A DNA stretch of 64,000 nucleotides from Clostridiales bacterium UBA6114 (GTDB lineage: Bacteria; Bacillota; Clostridia; Oscillospirales; Butyricicoccaceae): assembly GCA_002423435.1 (NCBI GenBank), contig DIWE01000043.1, forward strand, positions 5,460 through 69,459, written 5' to 3'. Shown one piece after another: positions 33,917 through 42,640 of the stretch; the first letter of the stretch is position 1, and each line of letters opens with the position of its first letter. Made by a program: the position numbers and the translations under genes. The notes below the pieces were generated by a model. It was not told the origin of the DNA. It did no database searches and saw nothing but the letters and a program-made list of their open reading frames with translations.

Positions 33917-34972
33917 ATGAAAAGATTTTTGGCACTGATTCTGGCTATGGTCATTGTACTGTCTCTGGCGGCTTGCGCTGGCAATTCCGGAAACCAACCC
34001 GCCGCCTCCGGCAGCGGCTCAGAAACCCAATCCGCCGCCGGCTCCAATACCGCTTCCGCCCCTCAGAAAACCATGAAGCTTGGCGGCATTTTTGCAGCGG
34101 ATACTGCCGGCGGCATTGCGGCTCTGGAATTCTGCGATCTCGTTGAAAAATACACCAACGGTGAAATTCATGTGGATTACTATCCCTCCGAGCAGTTGGG
34201 CACAGAGCAGGAAATGGTTGAATCCGTCAATATGGGCGCTCTCGACTTTACTTTCCCGTCCGCTTCGGTTTGCGGTCTGTTTTCAAAGGAACTTTTGATT
34301 TTCCCCCTTCCTTTTGTCGTGGACGACTGGGATCACTTGGATCGCATCATGAAAGGCGATATCGGAGACGAGCTTCTGTCCGGCATTGAAAGCAGCACCG
34401 ATCTGAAGGTCGTGGCCGCGAACTGGTATCGTGAGCCGCGCTATCTGTATGCGAATAAGCCGGTGAAAACGCTGGATGATCTCAAAGGCGTTCGCATTCG
34501 TGTCCCGGAAAACGTTACCTATGTTAAGGGCTGGGGCCGGCTGGGAGCTTCGCCCACCCCGATGGCTCTGAGTGAAGTATATACCGCGATTCAGACCGGC
34601 GCTCTGGACGCGGCGGAAACCACAATCGGTACTTATATGACACAGGGCACTTACGCGGTTGCGCCTTACCTGATGATGACCGAACACGTTTATGAATCGA
34701 ACCTTCTCCTCACCAACAAGAATCTGTTTGACGGCCTCACAGAGTCTCAACAGGAAGCGATTATGAAGGCCGGCGAAGAAGCCGGAGTTAAGCACCAGGA
34801 AGCTGTCAAATCAATTCTCGAAGACGAGCTTAAATTCCTGCAGGATAACGGCGTTACCGTTGTTGACGTTGACCGCGAGGACTGGGTTGCCCGCATGGAC
34901 GGCCTGGCCGATGAAATCTGGGACGTATGGGGAAATGAAACTCTGTACGGCAGAATGCGCGCTCTCGCATAA
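33917..34972 (+). CDS. TRAP transporter substrate-binding lipoprotein, DctP family (cluster III)
   Basis: A 351-residue DctP lipoprotein. Signal MKRFLALILAMVIVLSLAAC ends in lipobox LAAC, followed by a Ser/Gly/Ala linker and the DctP fold: DYYPSEQLGTEQEMVES, RYLYANKPVKTLDDLKGVR with the conserved carboxylate-binding Arg, and SPTPMALSEVYTAIQTG. ATG 33917 is 9 bases after AAGGAG; ATG 33911 is possible. The 159 bases before it hold no other gene. It serves the DctQM pair at 35075-36840. Different in sequence from the cluster I protein, so probably a different acid. Confidence 0.9.
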   Translation: MKRFLALILAMVIVLSLAACAGNSGNQPAASGSGSETQSAAGSNTASAPQKTMKLGGIFAADTAGGIAALEFCDLVEKYTNGEIHVDYYPSEQLGTEQEMVESVNMGALDFTFPSASVCGLFSKELLIFPLPFVVDDWDHLDRIMKGDIGDELLSGIESSTDLKVVAANWYREPRYLYANKPVKTLDDLKGVRIRVPENVTYVKGWGRLGASPTPMALSEVYTAIQTGALDAAETTIGTYMTQGTYAVAPYLMMTEHVYESNLLLTNKNLFDGLTESQQEAIMKAGEEAGVKHQEAVKSILEDELKFLQDNGVTVVDVDREDWVARMDGLADEIWDVWGNETLYGRMRALA

Positions 34973-35005
34973 CCGCAGGCCCCCTGATTGTTTCGTTTTG
35001 CGGCT

Positions 35006-35045
35006 TTTATCAGGAAGAACGGCGTACGCCGTTCTTCCTGATAAA
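35006..35045 (+). terminator. 40-base perfect palindrome between dctP and dctQ (cluster III)
   Basis: A 20-bp arm from TTTATCAGGAAGAACGGCGT and its complement with no spacer. No T run follows. It matches in position the stem-loops after the other two TRAP binding-protein genes, so it probably sets the ratio of binding protein to permease. Confidence 0.7.
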
Positions 35046-35074
35046 GTTGCCTATACATTTTAGGAGGTTTAGAT

Positions 35075-35578
35075 ATGAAATTGGTGAATATATTGTTAAG
35101 GATTAAGAAGGGAATAGAAAAAATTTTTCTGTGGCTGTCGATATTCCTGCTCTTTACCATTTTTATTCTGATGCTTTTGCAGGTGTTTCGCAGATATGTG
35201 CTGAACGACGCGTATTTCTGGGTGGAGGAGGTTTGCCGGCTGGCCCAAATCTGGATTGTGTTTCTTGCATCGCCCCTGGTGCTTAAGCGCGCCGAACATC
35301 CGAGCTTCGGAGGCGTTCCCGCCTGCCTCAATAACAAGGGCAAGAAATTGATTTGGATTCTGAGCATGCTACTGGTCATTATGACCGGCTGGTGGATCGG
35401 TTATTACGGCATCCAGCTGATGTACACCTCCACTTACGAAAGCGCGAATGGGATTCCACGCTGGATGGCGATTCTTCCCGCCGTCATCGGGGGATGCTGG
35501 ACCGTTGTGGAAGCGGTTTATAAAATTATAACAATCATCCGGCTGAATCCCGAGGAGGTAAAGAAATGGAAAGTGTAA
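35075..35578 (+). CDS. TRAP transporter small permease, DctQ family (cluster III)
   Basis: A 167-residue protein with four hydrophobic segments (about 14-36, 51-69, 91-111, 132-150) and the DctQ signature LQVFRRYVLNDAYFWVEEVCRL. TAGGAGG lies 9 bases before the ATG. It overlaps the following dctM by 13 bases. It pairs with the large subunit for import of the ligand of the DctP protein at 33917. Confidence 0.9.
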   Translation: MKLVNILLRIKKGIEKIFLWLSIFLLFTIFILMLLQVFRRYVLNDAYFWVEEVCRLAQIWIVFLASPLVLKRAEHPSFGGVPACLNNKGKKLIWILSMLLVIMTGWWIGYYGIQLMYTSTYESANGIPRWMAILPAVIGGCWTVVEAVYKIITIIRLNPEEVKKWKV

Positions 35579-36840
35579 TTGCGATTTCAATCCTTCTGAT
35601 TCTGATTATTATAGGAGTTCCCATCGCTTACAGCCTAGCCGCATCATCTCTGATTTACGTGATTATGCTGCCCGGCATTTCAAACCAGGTTATCGTGCAG
35701 CGCTTTGTCCGCGGACCGGATTCCTATGAAATGCTGGCCATTCCCATGTTCATCCTGGCTGCCGCCGTCATGAATATGACGGGATCAACTGACAGCCTGA
35801 TGCGCTTTGCCACTGCGCTGGTGGGACATATTCATGGCGGTCTGGCTCACGCAAACGTTCTGGCATCCATGATTTTTGCCGGCATGTCCGGCTCCGCCAA
35901 CGCAGACGTAGCCGGCATCGGCCGTATTGAGATCAAAATGATGAAGGAAGACGGCTATGATCCCGCTTTTTCCGCCGCCGTAACGGCTTCCTCATCATGT
36001 ATCGGGCCGATTATTCCCCCCAGCACAACTCTGATTGTTTACGGCGCCATCGCCGGCGCCCCCGTTGCCTCCCTGCTGATTGCGGGTACTTTTCCCGGTA
36101 TCATCATGGGCATTTGCATGATGATCGTGATTTATTTTATTTCCAAGAAGAGGAGCTTCCCCAGACACGACACTTTTTCCTGGAAAGAGGTCTGGCTGTG
36201 CGTAAAGGAAAGCTGGGCCGTATTACTCACTCCCGTTATTATCGTCGGGGGTGTTCTGTCCGGTGTTTTTACCGCGACGGAAGCTGGAGTTGTGGCTACC
36301 GCATACGCAATCATTGTGGGAATCGTCAAATATCACAGTTTCCACATTCGTGATTTCCTGAAAGTCCTGGAAGACTGTGTATATAACATTTCAATGGTTA
36401 TGTTCCTGATGTCAACCGGTTTGGCTTTCAGCTGGATATTGAGCTCCGAGCGTCTTCCCGCCCGGCTGATCGAATGGATGTCCGGCACCCATGTCTCCGC
36501 GATTGTCATGCTGCTGATGGTTTCTGTTCTGTATATTGTACTGGGGTGTTTTTTCTCCGTAACCACAAACCTTATTATGACCGTTCCGATTCTGGCCCCC
36601 CTGATGGTAAGCTACAATATAAGCCTCGTTCAGTTCGGCGTAATCACCGTCTTAGCGTTGACCATCGGCTGCGTTACGCCTCCGGTCGGGGCGCCCATGT
36701 ATCTTGCATGCCAATTTGCAAATGTCTCTATCGGCGAGTTTTTTAAGGCGAATAAATGGTTTTATGTCGCGCTTATTTTCGCGTTGCTGCTCACCGTACT
36801 TATTCCTGAGCTTACCCTGTTTTTGCCGAGCCTGATGTAA
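35566..36840 (+). CDS. TRAP transporter large permease, DctM family (cluster III)
   Basis: A 424-residue protein with about 12 membrane segments and DctM motifs GHIHGGLAHANVLASMIFAG, GMSGSANADVAGIG, GPIIPPSTTLIVYGA and GCVTPPVGAPMYLA. It is the sodium-coupled channel of the second tripartite TRAP system. The start lies inside dctQ, after GAGGAGG-like GAGGAGGT at 35552 or so. It is followed 42 bases later by an altronate-dehydratase-family gene, likely of the same operon. Confidence 0.92.
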   Translation: MESVIAISILLILIIIGVPIAYSLAASSLIYVIMLPGISNQVIVQRFVRGPDSYEMLAIPMFILAAAVMNMTGSTDSLMRFATALVGHIHGGLAHANVLASMIFAGMSGSANADVAGIGRIEIKMMKEDGYDPAFSAAVTASSSCIGPIIPPSTTLIVYGAIAGAPVASLLIAGTFPGIIMGICMMIVIYFISKKRSFPRHDTFSWKEVWLCVKESWAVLLTPVIIVGGVLSGVFTATEAGVVATAYAIIVGIVKYHSFHIRDFLKVLEDCVYNISMVMFLMSTGLAFSWILSSERLPARLIEWMSGTHVSAIVMLLMVSVLYIVLGCFFSVTTNLIMTVPILAPLMVSYNISLVQFGVITVLALTIGCVTPPVGAPMYLACQFANVSIGEFFKANKWFYVALIFALLLTVLIPELTLFLPSLM

Positions 36841-36882
36841 TGTTTCACTACTTGCTATCTTAGGTAAAAGGAGAGTTTCAAT

Positions 36883-38385
36883 ATGATCAAGACTGTAATC
36901 AGATACGATTCGGATGATAACGTTGTCTCAGCACTTCAGGATGTAGAGCCCGGAGACCGGATTTACATCGGTGGGGAAGATACCGGCATCGTTGCCGGGG
37001 ACCACATTCCCTCCGGTCACAAAATTGCATACAGACCGATCAAAAAGGGCGATTTTATATCAAAGCTGAGCCACTATATCGGCACGGCCAAGGCGGATAT
37101 ACCCGCCGGCGGGTATGTGCATGTTCACAATGTGGCGGATCTGGTCGGCGACTGGAAAAACCAATACAAGCATCCTTACGACCCGAACGGCGTCAAGGAG
37201 ATCGACGACAAATTCATCATTAAAAATCCCCCGAAGCTGTATGGATATCGGCGTCCGGGCGGCCTTGTCGGCTTCCGCAACCACGTATTGGTGCTTTCCA
37301 CCTGTGCATGCGCCAATCAGATGGTTCAGGATCTCGGCAGCAAGTACAGGGATATTATCGCCATCACGAATCCCACCGGATGTGTTATTCTTCCCAACGA
37401 GACTCAGAATATGGTAAATCTGCTGCTCGGATTGGCCCGCAATCCCAACGTGGGCGCGGTGATATTCTATGGTCTCGGCTGCGAAAACGTTGAGGCGGAA
37501 TACCTGTACGACCAAATAAAGGATGAAAAGCGCGCCGCCTTTGTGCGGGCGCAGACGGAGGGCTCGACGCCCGCATCTTTTGAAAAATTGGAAAAAATCG
37601 CTCTTGAAATGCGTGACGAACTCGCCGGGCAGGAGCGCGAAGAGGTGTCCGTCGCGGATATCCGGCTCGGCACCAAGTGCGGCGCTTCCGACTGGACGAC
37701 AACCATTGTGGCCAATCCGTCCATCGGCTATGCTTCCGACCTTGTCGTTAAAAACGGCGGGATCTCGTTGCTGGGGGAAACCATCGGCTGGTTCGGCGGC
37801 GAGCAGATGCTGGTCAGTCAGTCCCGCACGCAGGAAGTGGCGGACAGGATTATCAGCATGCTGACCAACTATTACAATAACGCCCTGGCCGCCGGCCGTC
37901 ATATTGAGGAGGCCAACCCCTCTCCCGGCAACTTTGCCGGCGGCATCACGACGCTTAACGAAAAGGCTCTGGGCAATGTCAAAAAGGGCGGCACCGCTCC
38001 CGTCGAAGGCGTTCTGGAGGTCGGGGAGTATCCCGGCAGGCATGGCTTTTATGTGACAAACAACGGTGCGTTTGACCCGATTTCCCTGCTTGGCCTGACC
38101 GCTTCCTCGGCCAATATTATCCTGTTCAGCACCGGACGCGGAACCCCCACCGGTACGCCGATCGCCCCTGCTATTAAGCTGACGGGTTCTCCTACCGCCA
38201 GCGATGCTTTTCATGCACATCTGGATGCGGACCTTTCGCCTGTTGTAAAGGGTAAAATGACGATGGACGAAGCGGGCTGGCTGCTTTTCAATGAAATGAT
38301 CGAGGTGGCCAACGGCAAGCTGACGATAGCTGAAAAGCTCGGGCACCGCGAATATGCTTTCCCCATGCTGATGGGCTCGCTGTGA
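36883..38385 (+). CDS. UxaA-family dehydratase (altronate/galactarate dehydratase type)
   Basis: A 500-residue protein joining an N-terminal SAF domain (about 1-90, VEPGDRIYIGGEDTGIV and VHVHNVADLVG) to the large UxaA domain (YGYRRPGGLVGFRNHVLVLSTCACANQMV as a block, NPTGCVILPNE, KCGASDWTT, and GTPTGTPIAPAIKLTG). Family members are iron-dependent and remove water from sugar acids such as D-altronate or galactarate. Which acid is used here is unknown. AAAGGAGAG precedes the ATG. The position after dctPQM suggests that it acts on the imported acid or its oxidation product. Confidence 0.87.
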   Translation: MIKTVIRYDSDDNVVSALQDVEPGDRIYIGGEDTGIVAGDHIPSGHKIAYRPIKKGDFISKLSHYIGTAKADIPAGGYVHVHNVADLVGDWKNQYKHPYDPNGVKEIDDKFIIKNPPKLYGYRRPGGLVGFRNHVLVLSTCACANQMVQDLGSKYRDIIAITNPTGCVILPNETQNMVNLLLGLARNPNVGAVIFYGLGCENVEAEYLYDQIKDEKRAAFVRAQTEGSTPASFEKLEKIALEMRDELAGQEREEVSVADIRLGTKCGASDWTTTIVANPSIGYASDLVVKNGGISLLGETIGWFGGEQMLVSQSRTQEVADRIISMLTNYYNNALAAGRHIEEANPSPGNFAGGITTLNEKALGNVKKGGTAPVEGVLEVGEYPGRHGFYVTNNGAFDPISLLGLTASSANIILFSTGRGTPTGTPIAPAIKLTGSPTASDAFHAHLDADLSPVVKGKMTMDEAGWLLFNEMIEVANGKLTIAEKLGHREYAFPMLMGSL

Positions 38386-38424
38386 TATTAGCTCAAATTA
38401 TCGGATTAAAGAGAGACGGCAAAT

Positions 38425-40050
38425 ATGTTTTATCTTATAATTGCGGCATTGCCCATACTGATCACGATCTTTCTTATGCTCGCCTTCAATTTCTCGTCCA
38501 TACGCGCACTTTTTATCGCATGGGCAGTATGTACTGTTTCCGCATTTACCGTCTGGAAAATGGAGCTTACCGATATTGCCGGATACTCCATTTACGGAGG
38601 GTATAAAAGCCTTGAGGTCATATGCACTATTTTTGGCGCTATTCTGATCCTCAATACATTGAAGGCCACCGGGGCCATGGGGGTTATCAACAACACTTTT
38701 AAAAACATCTCGACAGACCGAAGAATTCAGACCATTATTATTGCATGGTTCTTCGGGGCCTTTATCGAAGGAGCCGCGGGTTTTGGGACGCCGGCCGCTT
38801 TGGCGGCGCCCCTGCTGGTCGGGCTCGGCTTTCCCGCCTTTGCCGCTGTTATCGTCTCGCTTATCGCAAATTCCACCCCTGTTACATTCGGTGTCGTCGG
38901 TCTGCCGACAATGACGGCTGTTTCAACCGTACAGTCGAACGTACAGGATATCGGGCTTAGCTACAGTCAATTCGGCATTCAGGTCTACAGCCGGGTAGCC
39001 TTCGTTAACGGCATCTGCGGCACCTTTGTTCCTCTTATGATTATTGCGATTCTGACGTTTCATTACGACCGTAAGCATTGGCTTGGAAAAACCGCGGAGA
39101 TAGCGCCTCTCTGCCTGATTTCCGGGCTCTCTTTTACAATTCCTTATTGGCTGATCGCCACATTCATCGGCCCGGAACTCGCGTCTCTGCTGGGATCTGC
39201 GATCGGCATGGCGGTTACGCTGGCCTTCGTTCGCTCCGGAGCCTTTGTTCCGAAAGAGACCTGGGATTTTCCGGTGCAAACAGATGCCGCCTGCGCGATA
39301 CAGTGTGATAACGAGGATGTTTTGTTCCGGCACAGCAAATTGATTGCCTGGTGCCCCTATATTGCAATTGCGGCAATCCTGATCCTCACGCGCGTTTACC
39401 AGTTCGGACTGCGCGGTGTTTTTGAAGACGTAAGGATTCCGCTGCCGACGCTGTTCGGCATTCATAAGGATTACGCGCTGCAAGTGTTGTGGCTTCCCGG
39501 GATTATCCCTTTTATGCTTGTCGCGCTGGTGACTCAGGTATTCTTACATACGGATCGTTCCTGCATAAAAAACATCTGGGGAAAAACCTTCCGGCAAACC
39601 GCGCAGCCGGCTGTCGCAATGATCTTTGGCGTAGCGTTGGTGCAGCTGATGCTGAATTCTTCCGTAAACCCGTTGGGCCTCGACAGCATGCTCACCGTTA
39701 TTGCAAAAGGCTTGTCCGGCCTTTTCGGAAATGCCTATGTGGTTATCGCGCCATTTATCGGCGTTCTGGGCGCCTTTATTTCCGGTTCAAATACGGTATC
39801 GAATATTTTGTTTGCCTCCCTGCAGTTCGAAGCCGCAACCATGCTGAGCCTGTCGCAGGTTACAATCGTTTCCCTGCAGGCAATTGGCGGAGCGATCGGA
39901 AACATGATCTGCATCAATAATATTGTCGCGGCCTGTGCCACCGTCGGCTTGGTAAAATCGGAAGCCCGTATATTAAAATGCAATGCAGTGCCTATGCTTA
40001 TTTACGGTTTATTTGCCGTAAGCATCGTATTGATTTTCGGGTTCCTCTGA
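38425..40050 (+). CDS. LctP-family lactate/glycolate-type permease
   Basis: A 541-residue polytopic membrane protein of the L-lactate permease family. It has about 12-14 hydrophobic segments, [27 protein letters not shown] in the conserved third part (residues about 107-133), [11 protein letters not shown] and [19 protein letters not shown] near the C-terminus. It moves short 2-hydroxy monocarboxylates with protons. It is the last gene of cluster III and could export a product acid, such as lactate, or provide another uptake route. AAAGAGAG lies before the ATG. Confidence 0.9.
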   Translation: MFYLIIAALPILITIFLMLAFNFSSIRALFIAWAVCTVSAFTVWKMELTDIAGYSIYGGYKSLEVICTIFGAILILNTLKATGAMGVINNTFKNISTDRRIQTIIIAWFFGAFIEGAAGFGTPAALAAPLLVGLGFPAFAAVIVSLIANSTPVTFGVVGLPTMTAVSTVQSNVQDIGLSYSQFGIQVYSRVAFVNGICGTFVPLMIIAILTFHYDRKHWLGKTAEIAPLCLISGLSFTIPYWLIATFIGPELASLLGSAIGMAVTLAFVRSGAFVPKETWDFPVQTDAACAIQCDNEDVLFRHSKLIAWCPYIAIAAILILTRVYQFGLRGVFEDVRIPLPTLFGIHKDYALQVLWLPGIIPFMLVALVTQVFLHTDRSCIKNIWGKTFRQTAQPAVAMIFGVALVQLMLNSSVNPLGLDSMLTVIAKGLSGLFGNAYVVIAPFIGVLGAFISGSNTVSNILFASLQFEAATMLSLSQVTIVSLQAIGGAIGNMICINNIVAACATVGLVKSEARILKCNAVPMLIYGLFAVSIVLIFGFL

Positions 40051-40081
40051 TGACTTAATGAAATATAACAAATTTGAAATC

Positions 40082-40170
40082 TGCCGGCCAGAGCTTGTCT
40101 GCCGGCATTTTTCATGCCCGGATTTAATACGCTTGTATGAGGGGGGAGGCTGTGGAGAGACGGCAAATCT
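40082..40170 (+). repeat. direct repeat copy B, upstream of the serine recombinase
   Basis: Matches 15628-15717, with the TGCCGGC/GCCGGCA hairpin, the ribosome site and the codons RRQI in common. The hairpin closes cluster III as a weak terminator. Confidence 0.8.
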
Positions 40171-40232
40171 GCTCATCGGACGCCAATGCCCTGTATGAAA
40201 GCTGCGGCAAAGAGGCCGAGGGGGGCGCATGA
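40152..40232 (+). pseudogene. truncated leader ORF of the recombinase module
   Basis: GTG 40152 opens a 26-residue frame (MERRQICSSDANALYESCGK and on) that matches only the first residues of the 66-residue protein at 15697, then diverges. It ends 3 bases before the recombinase ATG. It appears to be a deleted form of the same small ORF. Confidence 0.5.
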
Positions 40233-40235
40233 TGG

Positions 40236-41795
40236 ATGAAGCGGGTAGCCGCGTACTGCCGGGTTTCAACGGAGCACGAGGATCAGGCAAACTCTCTTTT
40301 AAGCCAGAAGAAATACTTTTCCGAGTACATCGAACGAAACCCTCTGTGGGAGCTGTCCGAGGTGTATGTGGACGAAGGCATCACGGGCACCTCCACCAAG
40401 AAGCGCCGCTCCTTCAACCGCATGATCGCCGACGCGCAGGTCCATTGTTTCGACCTGATCGTTACAAAAGAAATCAGCCGTTTTGCCAGAAACACGCTGG
40501 ACAGCATTTTCTATACCCGCAAGCTCAAGGAGCTCGGCATCGGCGTCATCTTTATGAACGACAACATCAACACGCTTGATCCGGACGCGGAGCTGCGCCT
40601 TACCATCATGTCGTCCATCGCGCAGGAGGAGAGCCGCAAGACGTCCGACCGCGTGAAATGGGGCCAGAAGCGCCGCATGGAGCAGGGCGTGGTTTTCGGA
40701 CGGGATATGCTGGGCTACGACTTAAAGGACGGCAAACTGTTTATCAACGAAGACGGGGCTGAAATTGTTCGGCTGATTTTTCATAAATTCGTCAACGAGG
40801 ATAAGGGCACCCATGTGATCGCCCGCGAGCTCAGGGAAGCCGGAATACCCACCGCCACCTATATGAAAAAGTGGACGAATACGGTGATTCTCCGCATTCT
40901 TCGCAATGAGAAATACTGCGGGGATCTGATCCAGAAAAAAACCTTTACGCCGAGCTATTTGAACCATGAGAAGAAATATAACCGCGGCGAGGAGGAATTC
41001 GTGGTCCTCCGCGACCACCACGAGCCGATCATCGACCGCGAGATGTTTGATAAAGCACAGCGCGAACTTAAACGGCGCTCCCCAGTCGAAGAGCAGAAAG
41101 CCAAGCACTCCAACCGCTATTGCTTTTCCGGCAAGATCAAATGCGGCGTCTGCTCACGCACCTTTGTCTCCCGCACAAAGAAGCGGGAGGACGGCAGCCT
41201 CTATAAGGCCTGGCGGTGCTATGAAGGCGCCAACCATGGCGGCCGGCACACCGACAAGGCGGGAAACGAGATCGGCTGCGACAACCGTTCCGTGAATGAC
41301 AACGACATGAAACTGGTCATGCAGCAGGTGGTAAAAAACCTGCCGATGGATAAGGAAGCGGTCATCGACAACCTTTGCAAAGTGGTAGGATCAGTGTTAA
41401 AAACAGATGCCAAGGACGACCGTCCTGGGAAACTGCAGGCCAGGATCGATACGCTGGGTCAGAAAAAACGCTCGCTCATTGAACTGTATCTGAACAAGGA
41501 TATCGGAAAGTCGGATTTTCAGCAGATGTCGGAAAAGTACGATGCCGAAATTGAAGCCGCAGAGGAAGAGCGGGCGACCTTAAGCGAATATAAGGGGCTC
41601 TGTCAGGAACAGGACCAGCTTTTAAGGCAGACGGCGGATACGATCCGCGCTCTTACCTGCGGGGACATATGGGACGATACTTTTTACCGCCATATCCTCG
41701 ACAAAATCGTCGTCCATGAGAACAATGTGCTCGACGTACATCTGCATATGCTGCCTGATAAGCCGTTAAAGTTCATAAACTATTTTGACAAATAG
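40236..41795 (+). CDS. large serine recombinase (resolvase/integrase family)
   Basis: A 519-residue recombinase. The N-terminal resolvase domain starts MKRVAAYCRVST, so the nucleophile is Ser11, with EISRFARNTLDSI and RLTIMSSIAQEESR carrying the catalytic Arg residues. A recombinase domain follows (about 165-275), then a zinc ribbon (KCGVCSRTF, CY, CDN; about 300-350) and a C-terminal coiled coil. Such enzymes move or excise integrative elements. No other mobile-element gene accompanies it and the ends of any element are unknown. AGGCCGAGGGGGG precedes it. It follows a repeat also found at 15.6 kb. Confidence 0.92.
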   Translation: MKRVAAYCRVSTEHEDQANSLLSQKKYFSEYIERNPLWELSEVYVDEGITGTSTKKRRSFNRMIADAQVHCFDLIVTKEISRFARNTLDSIFYTRKLKELGIGVIFMNDNINTLDPDAELRLTIMSSIAQEESRKTSDRVKWGQKRRMEQGVVFGRDMLGYDLKDGKLFINEDGAEIVRLIFHKFVNEDKGTHVIARELREAGIPTATYMKKWTNTVILRILRNEKYCGDLIQKKTFTPSYLNHEKKYNRGEEEFVVLRDHHEPIIDREMFDKAQRELKRRSPVEEQKAKHSNRYCFSGKIKCGVCSRTFVSRTKKREDGSLYKAWRCYEGANHGGRHTDKAGNEIGCDNRSVNDNDMKLVMQQVVKNLPMDKEAVIDNLCKVVGSVLKTDAKDDRPGKLQARIDTLGQKKRSLIELYLNKDIGKSDFQQMSEKYDAEIEAAEEERATLSEYKGLCQEQDQLLRQTADTIRALTCGDIWDDTFYRHILDKIVVHENNVLDVHLHMLPDKPLKFINYFDK

Positions 41796-41855
41796 TAAAA
41801 ATTGAAATGATTTGTTCAATGATGATGGCATCCCCCTAACTTTGCTTAAAAAATA

Positions 41856-41918
41856 GCTGCCGTCGGTTTTACCGGCAGCAGTCTGCGCCTTGAAAACTAA
41901 TGCTTTCAAGGCTTTTTC
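41856..41918 (+). terminator. two hairpins ending the recombinase transcript
   Basis: Stem GCTGCCG/CGGCAGC (41856-41879) is followed by stem GCCTTGAAA/TTTCAAGGC (41887-41912) and TTTTT. The rest of 41919-42247 holds no gene that I can support. Confidence 0.8.
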
Positions 41919-42247
41919 TATTCTGGAATGCTTTTAATCCCGGATCTGCTCCATGAACATCCCCTTGCGGCAAGAAGGCTCGCGCAGGTATACCGGAGAT
42001 ATGCCGCGGGCCGTCCTGCCAAAAGCCCAGCTGAAATGCGATGAGAAAAATGTCGAATGTTAGCGGTTTCGTTGGCGGTCGGCATACTATAATATACTAA
42101 ACCGGAATCCAGAAGCTTTCCTTGGGTGTATAAAAAAAAGAAGCTTTCAGTTAAGCGCCAAAGGTGTGCGATATGACGCCGGGGCTGGCCGGATCCGGAT
42201 AAGCGAACAATCAACTTTACGGTTTTCGATTACAGGGGGGCGTATCA

Positions 42248-42523
42248 TTGGACCGTCATAAACAGATTGGGCCGTCGGGCGATGCACCGACCCGGCCCGA
42301 CGCCTGCTCCGAAGGAAGCGGACGGGAGGGCTGCGATGTGGGAAACGGGCAGTTTCCGAAGGACGGGACATGTTGCGTAAAAAATTGTTCCATAACCGGT
42401 ACGGTCTATACGAAGCTTTGTCCTATGTGCAGCATATGGACATCCCCGCCCAACGGCGCGGACCTTGCGGTCGCGCACATCATTGAGTGCGTTTTGCAGG
42501 GTTATTGCAGACGTATCCGATAA
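42248..42523 (+). CDS. possible small Cys-rich protein (91 aa)
   Basis: A frame opening with TTG at 42248, 8 bases after AGGGGGG. It contains many cysteines: CSEGSGREGC, CCVKNC, CPMC, and two near the end. The pattern could bind metal or form disulfides, but there is no signal peptide and I recognise no family. It ends inside the region leading to the giant surface protein. It may be a chance ORF or a relic. Confidence 0.3.
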   Translation: MDRHKQIGPSGDAPTRPDACSEGSGREGCDVGNGQFPKDGTCCVKNCSITGTVYTKLCPMCSIWTSPPNGADLAVAHIIECVLQGYCRRIR

Positions 42524-42592
42524 AAGGGATATTGAAGATCAATCCGCTCGGAATCTCAAAGAGTGGGTATTTCGGCAAAAGGAGCCGGAACC

Positions 42593-42640
42593 ATGAAATA
42601 CAGAATGTTAAAGATATATATGAGAGGCGGGGTTTTGTGA
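42593..42640 (+). CDS. 15-residue leader peptide coupled to the surface-protein gene
   Basis: ATG at 42593 with AAAAGGAG 8 bases upstream opens a 15-codon frame, MKYRMLKIYMRGGVL. Its TGA (42638-42640) overlaps the GTG start of the 2,841-residue protein in a GTGA. The stronger ribosome site is that of the leader, so the large protein is probably translated by re-initiation. Confidence 0.5.
   Translation: MKYRMLKIYMRGGVL

Noticed and set aside
41918..42371. Minus-strand ORFs of 74-98 codons after the recombinase
   Set aside because: No ribosome site, no motif, and one starts within the recombinase terminator.
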